Below, one piece after another: positions 54,540 to 61,684 of a stretch of 64,000 nt of DNA. The stretch is from the NCBI RefSeq assembly GCF_900103405.1, contig NZ_FNHX01000001.1, positions 620,001 through 684,000 of the forward strand, written 5' to 3'. The first letter of the stretch is position 1. Every line of letters starts with the position of its first letter. A program made the position numbers and the translations under genes. The stretch comes from Polaromonas sp. JS666 (GTDB lineage Bacteria > Pseudomonadota > Gammaproteobacteria > Burkholderiales > Burkholderiaceae_C). Under the pieces are notes generated by a model, which saw only the letters and a program-made list of their open reading frames with translations, made no database searches and was not told where the DNA came from.

Positions 54540-55522
54540 GCCTGCACCTCGCCCCTACGGTTGCTCACTTCGTGTAGCGTCCTGCCCCCCGAGGGGGCCG
54601 CTGCGCCTGCGGCCTGGCCAAGCCAGTTCCGCGGCCCCGGCTCGAAAAGAGGAGAGTCCTCTGCACCGCCCACGTTTTGCAGCGGCTCCCGGCGACGGTT
54701 TTCGTTCGAGGGAGCCCAGTGCACCAGCTCCAGCGTGCCGTCATAGTTCTCAACCAGCGCGGTGCGGCTTTCCACCCAGTCGCCGTCGTTGCAGTAAAGC
54801 ACGCCGTTGATCTCGCGCATCTCGGCGCGGTGGATGTGGCCGCAGACCACACCCTGGTGGCCGCGCCGGCGCGCTTCGTTGGCCACCGCCACCTCGAAAT
54901 CGGTGACGTAATTGAGCGCGCTCTTGACCTTTTGTTTCAGGTAGGCCGATAGCGACCAGTAAGGCAGGCCCATGCGGGCGCGCAGGCCGTTCAGGTAGCG
55001 GTTGAGTTTGAGCGTGAATTCATACAGGTTGTCGCCCACGTAGGCGAGCCACTTGGCGCACTGCACCACCGCATCGAAGTAGTCGCCGTGGATGATCCAC
55101 AACTGGCGGCCGTCGGCGGTGGTGTGCACGGCTTCATCGATGACCTCGATGCCGCCGAACTGGTTGCCGATAAATTCACGCGCAAACTCATCATGGTTGC
55201 CTGGTACATACACCACGCGGCAGCCCTTGCGGGCGCGGCGCAGCAGCTTTTGCACCACGTCGTTGTGCGACTGCGGCCAGTACCAGCGACGGCGCAGCTG
55301 CCAGCCGTCCACGATGTCGCCGACCAGGTACAGGTTGTCGCTGGGGTGGGCCTTGAGAAAATCCAGCAGGGCCGCCGCCTGGCAGCCCGGTGTGCCCAGG
55401 TGGATGTCGGAGATGAAGATGGTTCGGTAACGCTTGCGCAGCAAATCGTCATCGTCGTGCTCGTCCCCGCCCCCGTCGAAGCCGTTGCCCAGCGCCCCCA
55501 TGGCGTCAAACATGTTGCGCAT
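54536..55522 (-). CDS. metallophosphoesterase, PlcP-like (LpxH-fold)
   Basis: A 328-residue calcineurin-fold enzyme. The metal motifs are FISDIHLGTPG, LVGDIVDGWQL, VPGNHDEFA, WIIHGDYFD and GHIHRAEM, in the usual order. It resembles LpxH, but the YWSLSAYLKQKVKSALNYVTDFE region and the agt neighbour are those of PlcP, a phospholipase C acting in phosphate starvation. The core ends near residue 290. The last 35 residues or so are translated from a copy of the dispersed GC-rich element (54551-54643), an unusual in-frame extension. It shares one base with the stop of the OlsB-like gene. Confidence 0.87.
   Translation of the reverse strand: MRNMFDAMGALGNGFDGGGDEHDDDDLLRKRYRTIFISDIHLGTPGCQAAALLDFLKAHPSDNLYLVGDIVDGWQLRRRWYWPQSHNDVVQKLLRRARKGCRVVYVPGNHDEFAREFIGNQFGGIEVIDEAVHTTADGRQLWIIHGDYFDAVVQCAKWLAYVGDNLYEFTLKLNRYLNGLRARMGLPYWSLSAYLKQKVKSALNYVTDFEVAVANEARRRGHQGVVCGHIHRAEMREINGVLYCNDGDWVESRTALVENYDGTLELVHWAPSNENRRREPLQNVGGAEDSPLFEPGPRNWLGQAAGAAAPSGGRTLHEVSNRRGEVQA
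54551..54643 (+). repeat. dispersed GC-rich hairpin element, copy D, inside a coding region
   Basis: Same order of parts as copies A-C, with second hairpin CTGGCCAAGCCAG. It lies wholly in the 3' part of the PlcP-like ORF and reads opposite to it; the frame stays open through the element and the ATGA overlap with agt is kept. Confidence 0.85.
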
Positions 55523-56388
55523 CAGGCCTCCGTGGCGTTGCCCGGCACCGGTTTGCCGGAAAAATGCTTGAGGTAGCGTGGCGGCAGGTCAGCGATGCGC
55601 ATCATCATGGGCAGGTCGGCCGAATTGAAATCCGGGTCCCAGGCCGGCGCGCCCAGCACCTTGGCGCCCAGGCGCAAATAGCCCTTGATCAGCGCGGGCG
55701 GCTCCACGTCCAGCGTGTCGTCGAGCTTCTCGACGGGCAGCGCCAGGCGCGGCGTGACGCGGTATTCGATAGGGGCCAGATGCGTCTGGCGCACCTGGCG
55801 CCAGATGCTGGCGGCCGCGTGGCCGTTGGACACGCCGTTGTGCTGCATCGGGATGCTGGCGCAGCCAATCATGGTGTCGAGCTGGTTGCGCGACATGAAT
55901 TCGGCCAACGCGCCCCACAGCGCCAGGATCACGCCGCCGTGGCGGTGGTCGGCATGCACGCAGCTGCGGCCCAGCTCAACCATGCGCTCGCGCAGCGCGC
56001 GCAGGCGGGTCAGGTCGAATTCGGTGTCGCTGTAGGTGCTGCCCACGCGCTTGGCCTGGGTGGGCGTGAGCACGCGGTAGGTGCCAATCACTTCCAGGCT
56101 GTCGGCGTCGCGCACCAGCAAGTGCTCGCAATAATCGTCAAACAGGTCCACGTCGTGGCCGGGCAGCGTCTTGGACAGCGTGGCGCCCATCTCGAGCGCG
56201 AAGACCTGGTACCTCAGGCGCTGCGCCTGCCGAACCTCGTCCTGGTGCCGGGCCCAGCTGACCGAGATTTTGCCCACGGGAGCCCTTTGAACAGGGGCTG
56301 GACTGACAGCATGACCGCTTTGATGAAGTGACCCCCGTGGCATTGCGACGGGCGACAATGCAAAAGTGGGATTGGGCAGTTCTTTCAT
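55522..56388 (-). CDS. GNAT-type N-acyltransferase, OlsB-like (ornithine lipid synthesis)
   Basis: A 288-residue acyltransferase. The ATG at 56388 has AAGGAG upstream; earlier in-frame starts lack support. Family motifs are AQRLRYQVFALEMGA, DDYCEHLLVRD, VIGTYRVL, FDLTRLRALRERMVELGRSCVHADHRHGG and GCASIPM, as in OlsB and the related hemolysin-like acyltransferases. OlsB adds a 3-hydroxyacyl chain to ornithine, giving the precursor of phosphorus-free ornithine lipids. No OlsA is nearby. It starts the PlcP-Agt operon. Confidence 0.86.
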   Translation of the reverse strand: MKELPNPTFALSPVAMPRGSLHQSGHAVSPAPVQRAPVGKISVSWARHQDEVRQAQRLRYQVFALEMGATLSKTLPGHDVDLFDDYCEHLLVRDADSLEVIGTYRVLTPTQAKRVGSTYSDTEFDLTRLRALRERMVELGRSCVHADHRHGGVILALWGALAEFMSRNQLDTMIGCASIPMQHNGVSNGHAAASIWRQVRQTHLAPIEYRVTPRLALPVEKLDDTLDVEPPALIKGYLRLGAKVLGAPAWDPDFNSADLPMMMRIADLPPRYLKHFSGKPVPGNATEA

Positions 56389-56470
56389 GGCTAACTCCTT
56401 GTTCCTTGTTTCCTTGTGTCTCAACAACTTCGGCAAGCTCACTGACGCGCGGCATTTCTTCGCCGCCTGT

Positions 56471-56492
56471 AAAAAAGCCCCATAAAGGGGCT
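56471..56492 (-). terminator. intrinsic terminator after the 91-residue gene
   Basis: On the minus strand AAGCCCC-loop-GGGGCTT is followed by TTTT. It separates the PhoB-boxed small gene from the OlsB-like gene, so operon expression would need read-through or another promoter. Confidence 0.85.
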
Positions 56493-56499
56493 TGGACAC

Positions 56500-56775
56500 T
56501 CAATCACCAGCGGACAGCGAAACCGCCTTGCCGGGCCGCCCCAGGCCGGCCATCAGCGCCGGCCGCGCGTTCGACAAACCTTCCAGCCAGGGCCGGGTGC
56601 CGGCCTTGAAGCGCAGGCCGCCGGGACTGTTGGCCAGGGCCTGGGCCGTGCAGCGCAGGATGCGCAGGCACTGCTTGTTCAAGTCCTGTATGCCGGCGCC
56701 CAGGCCGCGGGCGGCGCCTGTGTCCTGCCTGTCATGTGAAGAGAGTCCCATCGGGTGCTCAGTCATGCTGGTCAT
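56500..56775 (-). CDS. 91-residue protein of unknown function, probable Pho regulon member
   Basis: Strong third-position G/C bias supports coding. The first possible ATG (56775) falls about 6 bp after the inferred -10, so the mRNA would be leaderless or translation would start at a later ATG (56766 or 56751). The C-terminal part is basic and helical (LNKQCLRILRCTAQALANS, FKAGTRPWLEGLSNARPALMAGLG). No signal peptide or TM. A four-unit Pho box lies directly upstream and an intrinsic terminator directly downstream. No family recognised. Confidence 0.7.
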   Translation of the reverse strand: MTSMTEHPMGLSSHDRQDTGAARGLGAGIQDLNKQCLRILRCTAQALANSPGGLRFKAGTRPWLEGLSNARPALMAGLGRPGKAVSLSAGD

Positions 56776-56781
56776 GACGTG

Positions 56782-56837
56782 ATTCTGGGAGTGGGGGGTG
56801 ACGCGTTCGTGTCAGTTCAATGGCAGTTGTGTGACAC
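56782..56837 (-). promoter_or_regulatory. four-unit Pho box and -10 candidate
   Basis: Minus strand: GTGTCAC (56837-56831), CTGCCAT (56826-56820), CTGACAC (56815-56809), GCGTCAC (56804-56798), all exactly 11 bp apart. Then 10 bp and CAGAAT (56787-56782). Four phased units would fit two PhoB dimers. Confidence 0.83.
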
Positions 56838-56959
56838 GGCGCGGCGAGCCTGAAGGAGTGGCTGGAAAGCCACAGGCCGGGAGAAGGCGGAGTAGAAATC
56901 CGCGGGGGAGACCGCAGCGCGCGGGTTCGCGCGCCGGGATAAAAACAATACGGCGGGAC

Positions 56960-57394
56960 TTAAGGCTTGGCCACGCGCTCGCCGCGCTCATTGATGACCT
57001 GCTCGCCGTCCTCTTTGGCGAAGGCGCCGCGCTGCGGCAAGGGCAGGATGTCGAGCACGGCTTCCGAGGGCCGGCACAGCCGCGTGGCCAGCGGCGTGAC
57101 CACGATGGGCCGGTTGATCAGCACGGGATGGGCCAGCATGACATCCAGCAGCGCCTCGTCGTCCTGCCCGCCCAGGCCCAGCTCCTGGTAGATGGCTTCT
57201 TTTTGCCGGACCACGTCACCCACGGGCACGCCCATCTGCACAATCAGTTCCCGCAGCTTCTCGCGCGTGGGCGGCGTCTTGAGGTATTCGATGATTTCGG
57301 GCTCTATGCCGGCATTGCGTATCAGCCCCAGCACATTGCGCGAAGTGCCGCATTTTGGGTTGTGGTAAATCGTGACCTTGGGGACGGCTGACAT
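56960..57394 (-). CDS. arsC: arsenate reductase, glutaredoxin-coupled ArsC
   Basis: A 144-residue enzyme reducing arsenate to arsenite with glutathione and glutaredoxin. The catalytic Cys15 lies in IYHNPKCGTSRNVL; the Arg triad includes NRPIVVTPLATRLCRPSE. The ATG at 57394 has AGGAG upstream; the longer frame adds 29 unrelated residues. It is divergent from arsR, with ArsR-type half-sites between. Confidence 0.95.
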   Translation of the reverse strand: MSAVPKVTIYHNPKCGTSRNVLGLIRNAGIEPEIIEYLKTPPTREKLRELIVQMGVPVGDVVRQKEAIYQELGLGGQDDEALLDVMLAHPVLINRPIVVTPLATRLCRPSEAVLDILPLPQRGAFAKEDGEQVINERGERVAKP

Positions 57395-57475
57395 GCGGTT
57401 TCGCTCCTGGAAGTGGACGGGTTGAGAAAGAGAAGGGAGAAACGAGAGGGGCTGAGAATACGGCAAGTTGCATCG

Positions 57476-57501
57476 ATTCAATAATTCAATTATATTTGAA
57501 T
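57476..57501. promoter_or_regulatory. ArsR operator
   Basis: ATTCAA-TTATAT-TTGAAT at 57484-57501 is a perfect inverted repeat, and another ATTCAA half-site lies at 57476. It ends one base before the arsR start codon, so ArsR binding should block both arsC and arsR promoters. Confidence 0.75.
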
Positions 57502-57502
57502 C

Positions 57503-57865
57503 ATGGAATCTTTAATGCAAACCCAGCCATCGGCCGTCCTCGATGAAAGCGCCGCCGTCAAGGCGCTGGCCGCCCTGGCCCAGGCCCAGCGCCTGCGCGC
57601 CTTTCGCGCCCTGGTGGTGGCCGGCCCCGAGGGACTGACGCCGGGCACCATCGCCGAACAACTGGGCATTGCCGCCAGCGCGCTGTCTTTCCACCTCAAG
57701 GAACTCTCGCATTCGGGCCTGGTTAGTAGCGAGGCGCGCGGCCGCAACCTGATCTACCGCGCCAATTTCGGCCAGATGAACGCCCTGCTCGGCTATTTGA
57801 CCGAGCACTGCTGCGAAGGCGGCGCCTGCGAAGTCGGCCCGCAGGCCGGCTGCGCCACCTGCTGA
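57503..57865 (+). CDS. arsR: ArsR family arsenic-responsive repressor
   Basis: A 120-residue winged-helix repressor. The recognition helix is in GTIAEQLGIAASALSFHLKELSHSGLVSSEARG. Instead of the N-terminal ELCVCDL of E. coli ArsR, the Cys-rich C-terminus HCCEGGACEVGPQAGCATC should bind As(III). The start has no clear ribosome binding site, and an ATG four codons later is possible. Confidence 0.93.
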   Translation: MESLMQTQPSAVLDESAAVKALAALAQAQRLRAFRALVVAGPEGLTPGTIAEQLGIAASALSFHLKELSHSGLVSSEARGRNLIYRANFGQMNALLGYLTEHCCEGGACEVGPQAGCATC

Positions 57866-57910
57866 TCCCGTCCCCCTCACCCCACCATCCCACCACCCCA
57901 GGAGAGCACC

Positions 57911-58369
57911 ATGAAACGCTTCCACGTCCACGTCCACGTCCACGTCAAAGACCTCGAAAAAAACATCGCCTTTTATTCAGCCATGTTCGACCAGCAGCCC
58001 GCGCGCACCGAAGCCGACTACGCCAAGTGGATGCTCAGCGACCCGCCGGTCAACTTCGCGATCTCCACACGCGGTGATGCGCCCGGTGTGGACCACCTGG
58101 GCATACAGGTCGACCAGGCTGAAGAGCTGGAGGCGCTGAAGGCCAACGCGACCCGGGCCGACATGACCTTGCTCGACGAAGGCCCCACCACCTGCTGCTA
58201 CGCCCGCAGCGACAAATACTGGCTCACCGATCCGCAAGGCATTGCCTGGGAACAGTTCCACACGCTGGGCAGCATCCCGGTGTTCAGTGAGGTGAAGCCG
58301 GCCGCCGCTTCGGCCTGCTGCGCCGCGGCGCAGAGCAAACCATCGGGCGCGGCTGCGGCGTGCTGTTAA
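57911..58369 (+). CDS. arsI: ArsI/CadI family metalloglyoxalase-fold protein
   Basis: A 152-residue vicinal-oxygen-chelate protein. The VHVKDLEKNIAFYSAMFDQQPARTEADYAKWML start, VDHLGIQVDQ, TTCCYARSDKYWLTDPQGIAWEQFHT and the Cys-rich C-terminus match ArsI C-As lyases and the cadmium-induced CadI. ArsI demethylates trivalent organoarsenicals. The N-terminus has an expanded HVHVHVHV made by four CACGTC units. The ribosome binding site is AGGAGAG. It is inside the ars operon. Confidence 0.9.
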   Translation: MKRFHVHVHVHVKDLEKNIAFYSAMFDQQPARTEADYAKWMLSDPPVNFAISTRGDAPGVDHLGIQVDQAEELEALKANATRADMTLLDEGPTTCCYARSDKYWLTDPQGIAWEQFHTLGSIPVFSEVKPAAASACCAAAQSKPSGAAAACC

Positions 58370-59073
58370 AGCCTGCAGCGGCCCCCCAAAGCCAGGAGCC
58401 CCGCCTTACATACCAGCTTGTCGCCGAGTTCACAGGCACGGCCGCCCTGCTCTGCGCCGTCATAGGCTCGGGCATCATGGCCGAGCGGCTTTCGGCCGGC
58501 AACATGGGCGTGGCCCTGCTGGCCAATACCCTGGCCACGGTGTTCGCGCTTTATGTGCTGATTGAATTGCTGGGCCCGGTCAGCGGCGCGCACTTCAACC
58601 CGCTGGTGACCTTGGTGCTCGGGCCCAAAGCAGCGGCCTCCGGCGAGCGCACGCCAAGAACCCTTTTGTTGATCACCAGCCAGCTGCTGGGCGCGGTCGC
58701 CGGCGCCTGGCTGGCCCATGCAATGTTTGACATGAGCCTGCTTCAGTTCAGCGGCAAAGCCCGCAGCGGCGCAGGCCAGTGGCTGGCCGAGGCCGTCGCG
58801 ACCGCCGGACTGATTCTCGTCGTGCTGCGCGCGCCCGCGGCCAAGGCGCCGGCCATGGTTGCCTGCTACATAGGCGCGGCCTACTGGTTCACAGCGAGCA
58901 CCTCCTTCGCCAACCCGGCGGCCGTGCTGGGCCGCATGCTCTCGGACAGCTTTGCCGGCATTGCGCCGGCCAGTGCCCCCGGCTTTGTGCTGGCCCAAGC
59001 CGCAGGTGCGTTGGTGGGCGTGGCGCTGCATCGGGCGCTGGGCGGGCAACAGGCAAGCGCCGGCCAGGGCTGA
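58360..59073 (+). CDS. aquaporin-like channel (AqpS-like) in the ars operon
   Basis: A 237-residue MIP-family channel with six TM segments. It starts with GTG overlapping the arsI stop. The half-helix motifs are HFNPLVT (first NPA, altered) and FANPAAVLGR (second NPA). ars-linked aquaglyceroporins such as AqpS let arsenite or methylarsenicals out down the gradient. No ArsB or Acr3 pump is seen, so this and the next gene may provide the exit route. Confidence 0.88.
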   Translation: MLLKPAAAPQSQEPRLTYQLVAEFTGTAALLCAVIGSGIMAERLSAGNMGVALLANTLATVFALYVLIELLGPVSGAHFNPLVTLVLGPKAAASGERTPRTLLLITSQLLGAVAGAWLAHAMFDMSLLQFSGKARSGAGQWLAEAVATAGLILVVLRAPAAKAPAMVACYIGAAYWFTASTSFANPAAVLGRMLSDSFAGIAPASAPGFVLAQAAGALVGVALHRALGGQQASAGQG

Positions 59074-59105
59074 GGTCCGCGGCCTTTCTTGCTACCCTTG
59101 CAGCC

Positions 59106-60317
59106 GTGAGTCGAACAAGCAGCCGCGCCGCCACCATCGTCCAGCTGGGCATTGCCCAGACCCTGGCCTGGGCCTCCAGCTACTACGTGCCCGCCATCCT
59201 GGCCGTGCCCATGGCGCGCGAGCTGGGCGTCAGCACACCCACCGTGTTCGCCGCTTTCTCAGCCGCGCTGGTGGTCTCCGCCCTGCTGGGGCCGGCCGCG
59301 GGCAAGGCCATAGACCGCCATGGCGGCCGGCCGGTACTCAGCGCCAACAGCCTGGTGTTTGCCGCGGGCCTCGTTGTGCTGGCTCTGGCACAGGGGCCGG
59401 TGGGCCTGTTTGCCGGCTGGGTGATCCTTGGCGTGGCTATGGCCGCAGGCCTTTACGAAGCAGGCTTTGCCGCGCTGGTGCACCTGTACGGCAAGGATGC
59501 GCGCGGCGCCATCACCGGCATCACGCTGTTCGCCGGTTTTGCCAGCACCGTGGGCTGGCCGCTGTCGGCCTGGCTGGAGCTGGAATGGGGCTGGCGCGCC
59601 ACCTGCCTGGCCTGGGCGGCGCTGCACCTGCTGCTGGGCCTGCCGCTGAACTGGCGGCTGCCGGCTTCGCCTGCATCAGACCTTCATGCCGCAACACCTG
59701 CGGACCCAGCCCCGCCCGAAGCGGCCGCATCCGCCACATCAACCACATCCGGCAGCGGCACGCGCACGGCGGTGCTGCTGGCGCTGGTATTTGCGGTGAC
59801 CTGGTTTATCAGCACGGCCATGGCCTCACATTTGCCGCGCCTGCTGCAGGCCCATGGCGTGCCGCTGGCCACCGCGCTGGTCTTCGCCGGGCTGGTCGGC
59901 CCCGCGCAGGTGGCCGGCCGGCTGCTCGAATACGGCCTGCTGCGCAACATCCACCCGCTGGTCTCGGCGCGCGTGGCCGGCAGCCTGCACACGCTGGGCG
60001 CGGCGGCTTTCCTGTTTTTCGGCGTACCCGCTGGCGCGGTCTTCACCGTGCTGCACGGCGCCGGCAACGGTGTGCTGACGATTGCCAAAGGCACGCTGCC
60101 GCTGGTGCTGTTCGGCGTGCGCGACTATGGCGCGCGCCAGGGCCTCTTGATGGTGCCGGCGCGCTTTGCGCAGGCCACCGCGCCCTGGCTGTTCGGCCTG
60201 GCGATTGACCGCTTTGGCGCCCAGGCGCTGTGGTTTTCAGCGGCGCTCGGGTTGCTGGCTTTCGCGGCCTTGATGCTGCTGCACGACCCGTCCGCGACCG
60301 CCCCGCACCGGGATTGA
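59106..60317 (+). CDS. MFS transporter in the ars operon
   Basis: A 403-residue, twelve-TM major facilitator. The frame opens earlier, but GTG at 59106 gives MSRTSSRAATIVQLGIAQTLAWASSYYVPAILA, a proper TM1. Conserved parts are AAGKAIDRHGGRPVL (motif A) and the repeat in the second half. A low-complexity Ala/Pro loop lies between TM6 and TM7. Its place after aqpS suggests export of an arsenical, but it could be unrelated. Sugar or organoanion transport is the alternative. Confidence 0.85.
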   Translation: MSRTSSRAATIVQLGIAQTLAWASSYYVPAILAVPMARELGVSTPTVFAAFSAALVVSALLGPAAGKAIDRHGGRPVLSANSLVFAAGLVVLALAQGPVGLFAGWVILGVAMAAGLYEAGFAALVHLYGKDARGAITGITLFAGFASTVGWPLSAWLELEWGWRATCLAWAALHLLLGLPLNWRLPASPASDLHAATPADPAPPEAAASATSTTSGSGTRTAVLLALVFAVTWFISTAMASHLPRLLQAHGVPLATALVFAGLVGPAQVAGRLLEYGLLRNIHPLVSARVAGSLHTLGAAAFLFFGVPAGAVFTVLHGAGNGVLTIAKGTLPLVLFGVRDYGARQGLLMVPARFAQATAPWLFGLAIDRFGAQALWFSAALGLLAFAALMLLHDPSATAPHRD

Positions 60318-60365
60318 GCCGCGCGCAAGCGTGCCCAGCTGGAAGCTGGACAGTGGTTTTTTTAA

Positions 60366-60380
60366 TTAAACACTGTTTAA
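60366..60380. promoter_or_regulatory. TetR operator candidate TTAAACA-C-TGTTTAA
   Basis: A perfect 7-1-7 palindrome 31 bp before the TetR gene start, next to a T-rich tract. The position fits autoregulation. Confidence 0.6.
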
Positions 60381-60411
60381 CCAACTTCTCAAGGCGTTAA
60401 AGTGTTCCCCA

Positions 60412-61131
60412 ATGATCAAACCCTCCAAAACCGGCAGCCCCGGCAAACCTGGCCGTGCGCGCACGGTGCAGAGGCCTTCCGTGGCCCGGGACGTCCGCCG
60501 GCAAGCGCTCACGGATGTCCGGCGCTCCCTGGTGCTCGATGCGGCGCGCGCCGTATTTTTCGAGCATGGGCTCGAAGGCACCAGCATCCGTGAGATCGCC
60601 CAGCGCGCGGGCTACACGCCGGGCGCGATCTACAGCTACTTCGCGAGCAAGGAAGAGGTTTACGCAGCCCTGCTCGGCGAATCGCTGGAGCGCCTGAACG
60701 AAAAGGTCCTGGCCGCGCGCGCGCAATCCCTTGGCGAAGCGGCGGCGGTGGGCCGCACCACGGCAGCCGCGTTTTTTGATTTCTACCGCGACAACCCGCG
60801 CGACCTGGACCTCGGTTTTTACCTGTTCCAGGGCATGCAGCCGCGGGGGCTGGCACCTGAGCTGGACGAGCGCCTGAAGCAGCGGCTGCGCGATGCGCTG
60901 CTGCCCACCCAGGAGGCGCTTGAGGCGCTTGGCATGCCCGCCGCCGAGGCGCTTGCCGAAATCACGGCCTTGTTCACGCACACGGTCGGGCTGCTGGTGC
61001 TCAGCCACACAGGGCAGATACGCATGTTCAAACAAGCGTCCCGGGACCTGTTTGAAAGCTACCTGGAGCGTCTGGTCGCGCGCGCCGGCGCTTCCTCTCG
61101 CAGCGCAGGCTCCAAGCAACCCAAGGCTTGA
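60412..61131 (+). CDS. TetR/AcrR family regulator
   Basis: A 239-residue repressor. The N-terminal HTH is LVLDAARAVFFEHGLEGTSIREIAQRAGYTPGAIYSYFASKEEVYAALL, preceded by a 40-residue basic arm. The C-terminal ligand domain is helical and unassigned. A palindrome in the promoter suggests self-regulation; the target could also be the MFS gene upstream. Confidence 0.93.
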   Translation: MIKPSKTGSPGKPGRARTVQRPSVARDVRRQALTDVRRSLVLDAARAVFFEHGLEGTSIREIAQRAGYTPGAIYSYFASKEEVYAALLGESLERLNEKVLAARAQSLGEAAAVGRTTAAAFFDFYRDNPRDLDLGFYLFQGMQPRGLAPELDERLKQRLRDALLPTQEALEALGMPAAEALAEITALFTHTVGLLVLSHTGQIRMFKQASRDLFESYLERLVARAGASSRSAGSKQPKA

Positions 61132-61168
61132 GCCCGCGAACGGCTCAAAGCCTGGTTGGCCGTAGCGC

Positions 61169-61684
61169 TCAGTCCAGCCACTTCTGGAAAAACCGCGCCT
61201 GGCCCATGGCCGGGTCCAGCTGGTAGCCCGCAAAGCCCACGCGCTCATACAGCCTGACCGCGCCCAGGTTGCCCTGCAGCACTTCCAGCGTCAGCTTGCA
61301 GGCGCCGCGCTCGCGCGAGATCTCATCCACCAGCGCCAGCATTTTCTCGGCGATGCGCCGGCCGCGGTGGTCGGGCAGCACGGCCACGTCGTGGATGTTG
61401 ACCAGCGGGCGGCAGGCAAACGTGGAAAAACCTTCGATGCAGTTGACCAGGCCCACGGCCTCGTCGCCGTCGAACGCGAGCACGCTGAAGGCCTGCGGGC
61501 GCGCCGCGAGTTCCCGCGCGAGATGGGTTTTGGCGAAATCACTGAGCGGCTTGCCGCCGCCGGCCGGGTCCTGCGCATAACTGTCGAGCAGTTGCACCAG
61601 GGCACGCGCGTGCACCGGGTCGGCATAGTCGGCGCGGCAGACGCGCAGGGAAGGAGAAAAAGAAGAGGCAGCGGTTTCGGTCAT
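61169..61684 (-). CDS. GNAT family N-acetyltransferase
   Basis: A 171-residue acetyltransferase. The acetyl-CoA site is VAVLPDHRGRRIAEKMLALV, and LEVLQGNLGAVRLYERVGF is motif B. Its start overlaps the amidohydrolase stop by 4 bp, so it is the last gene of the sugar cluster, though its substrate is unknown. Confidence 0.92.
   Translation of the reverse strand: MTETAASSFSPSLRVCRADYADPVHARALVQLLDSYAQDPAGGGKPLSDFAKTHLARELAARPQAFSVLAFDGDEAVGLVNCIEGFSTFACRPLVNIHDVAVLPDHRGRRIAEKMLALVDEISRERGACKLTLEVLQGNLGAVRLYERVGFAGYQLDPAMGQARFFQKWLD

Noticed and set aside
54536..55522. Calling the phosphoesterase LpxH
   Set aside because: The fold and metal motifs fit LpxH, but the larger size, the Agt partner and the OlsB partner fit PlcP better; no lipid A genes are near.
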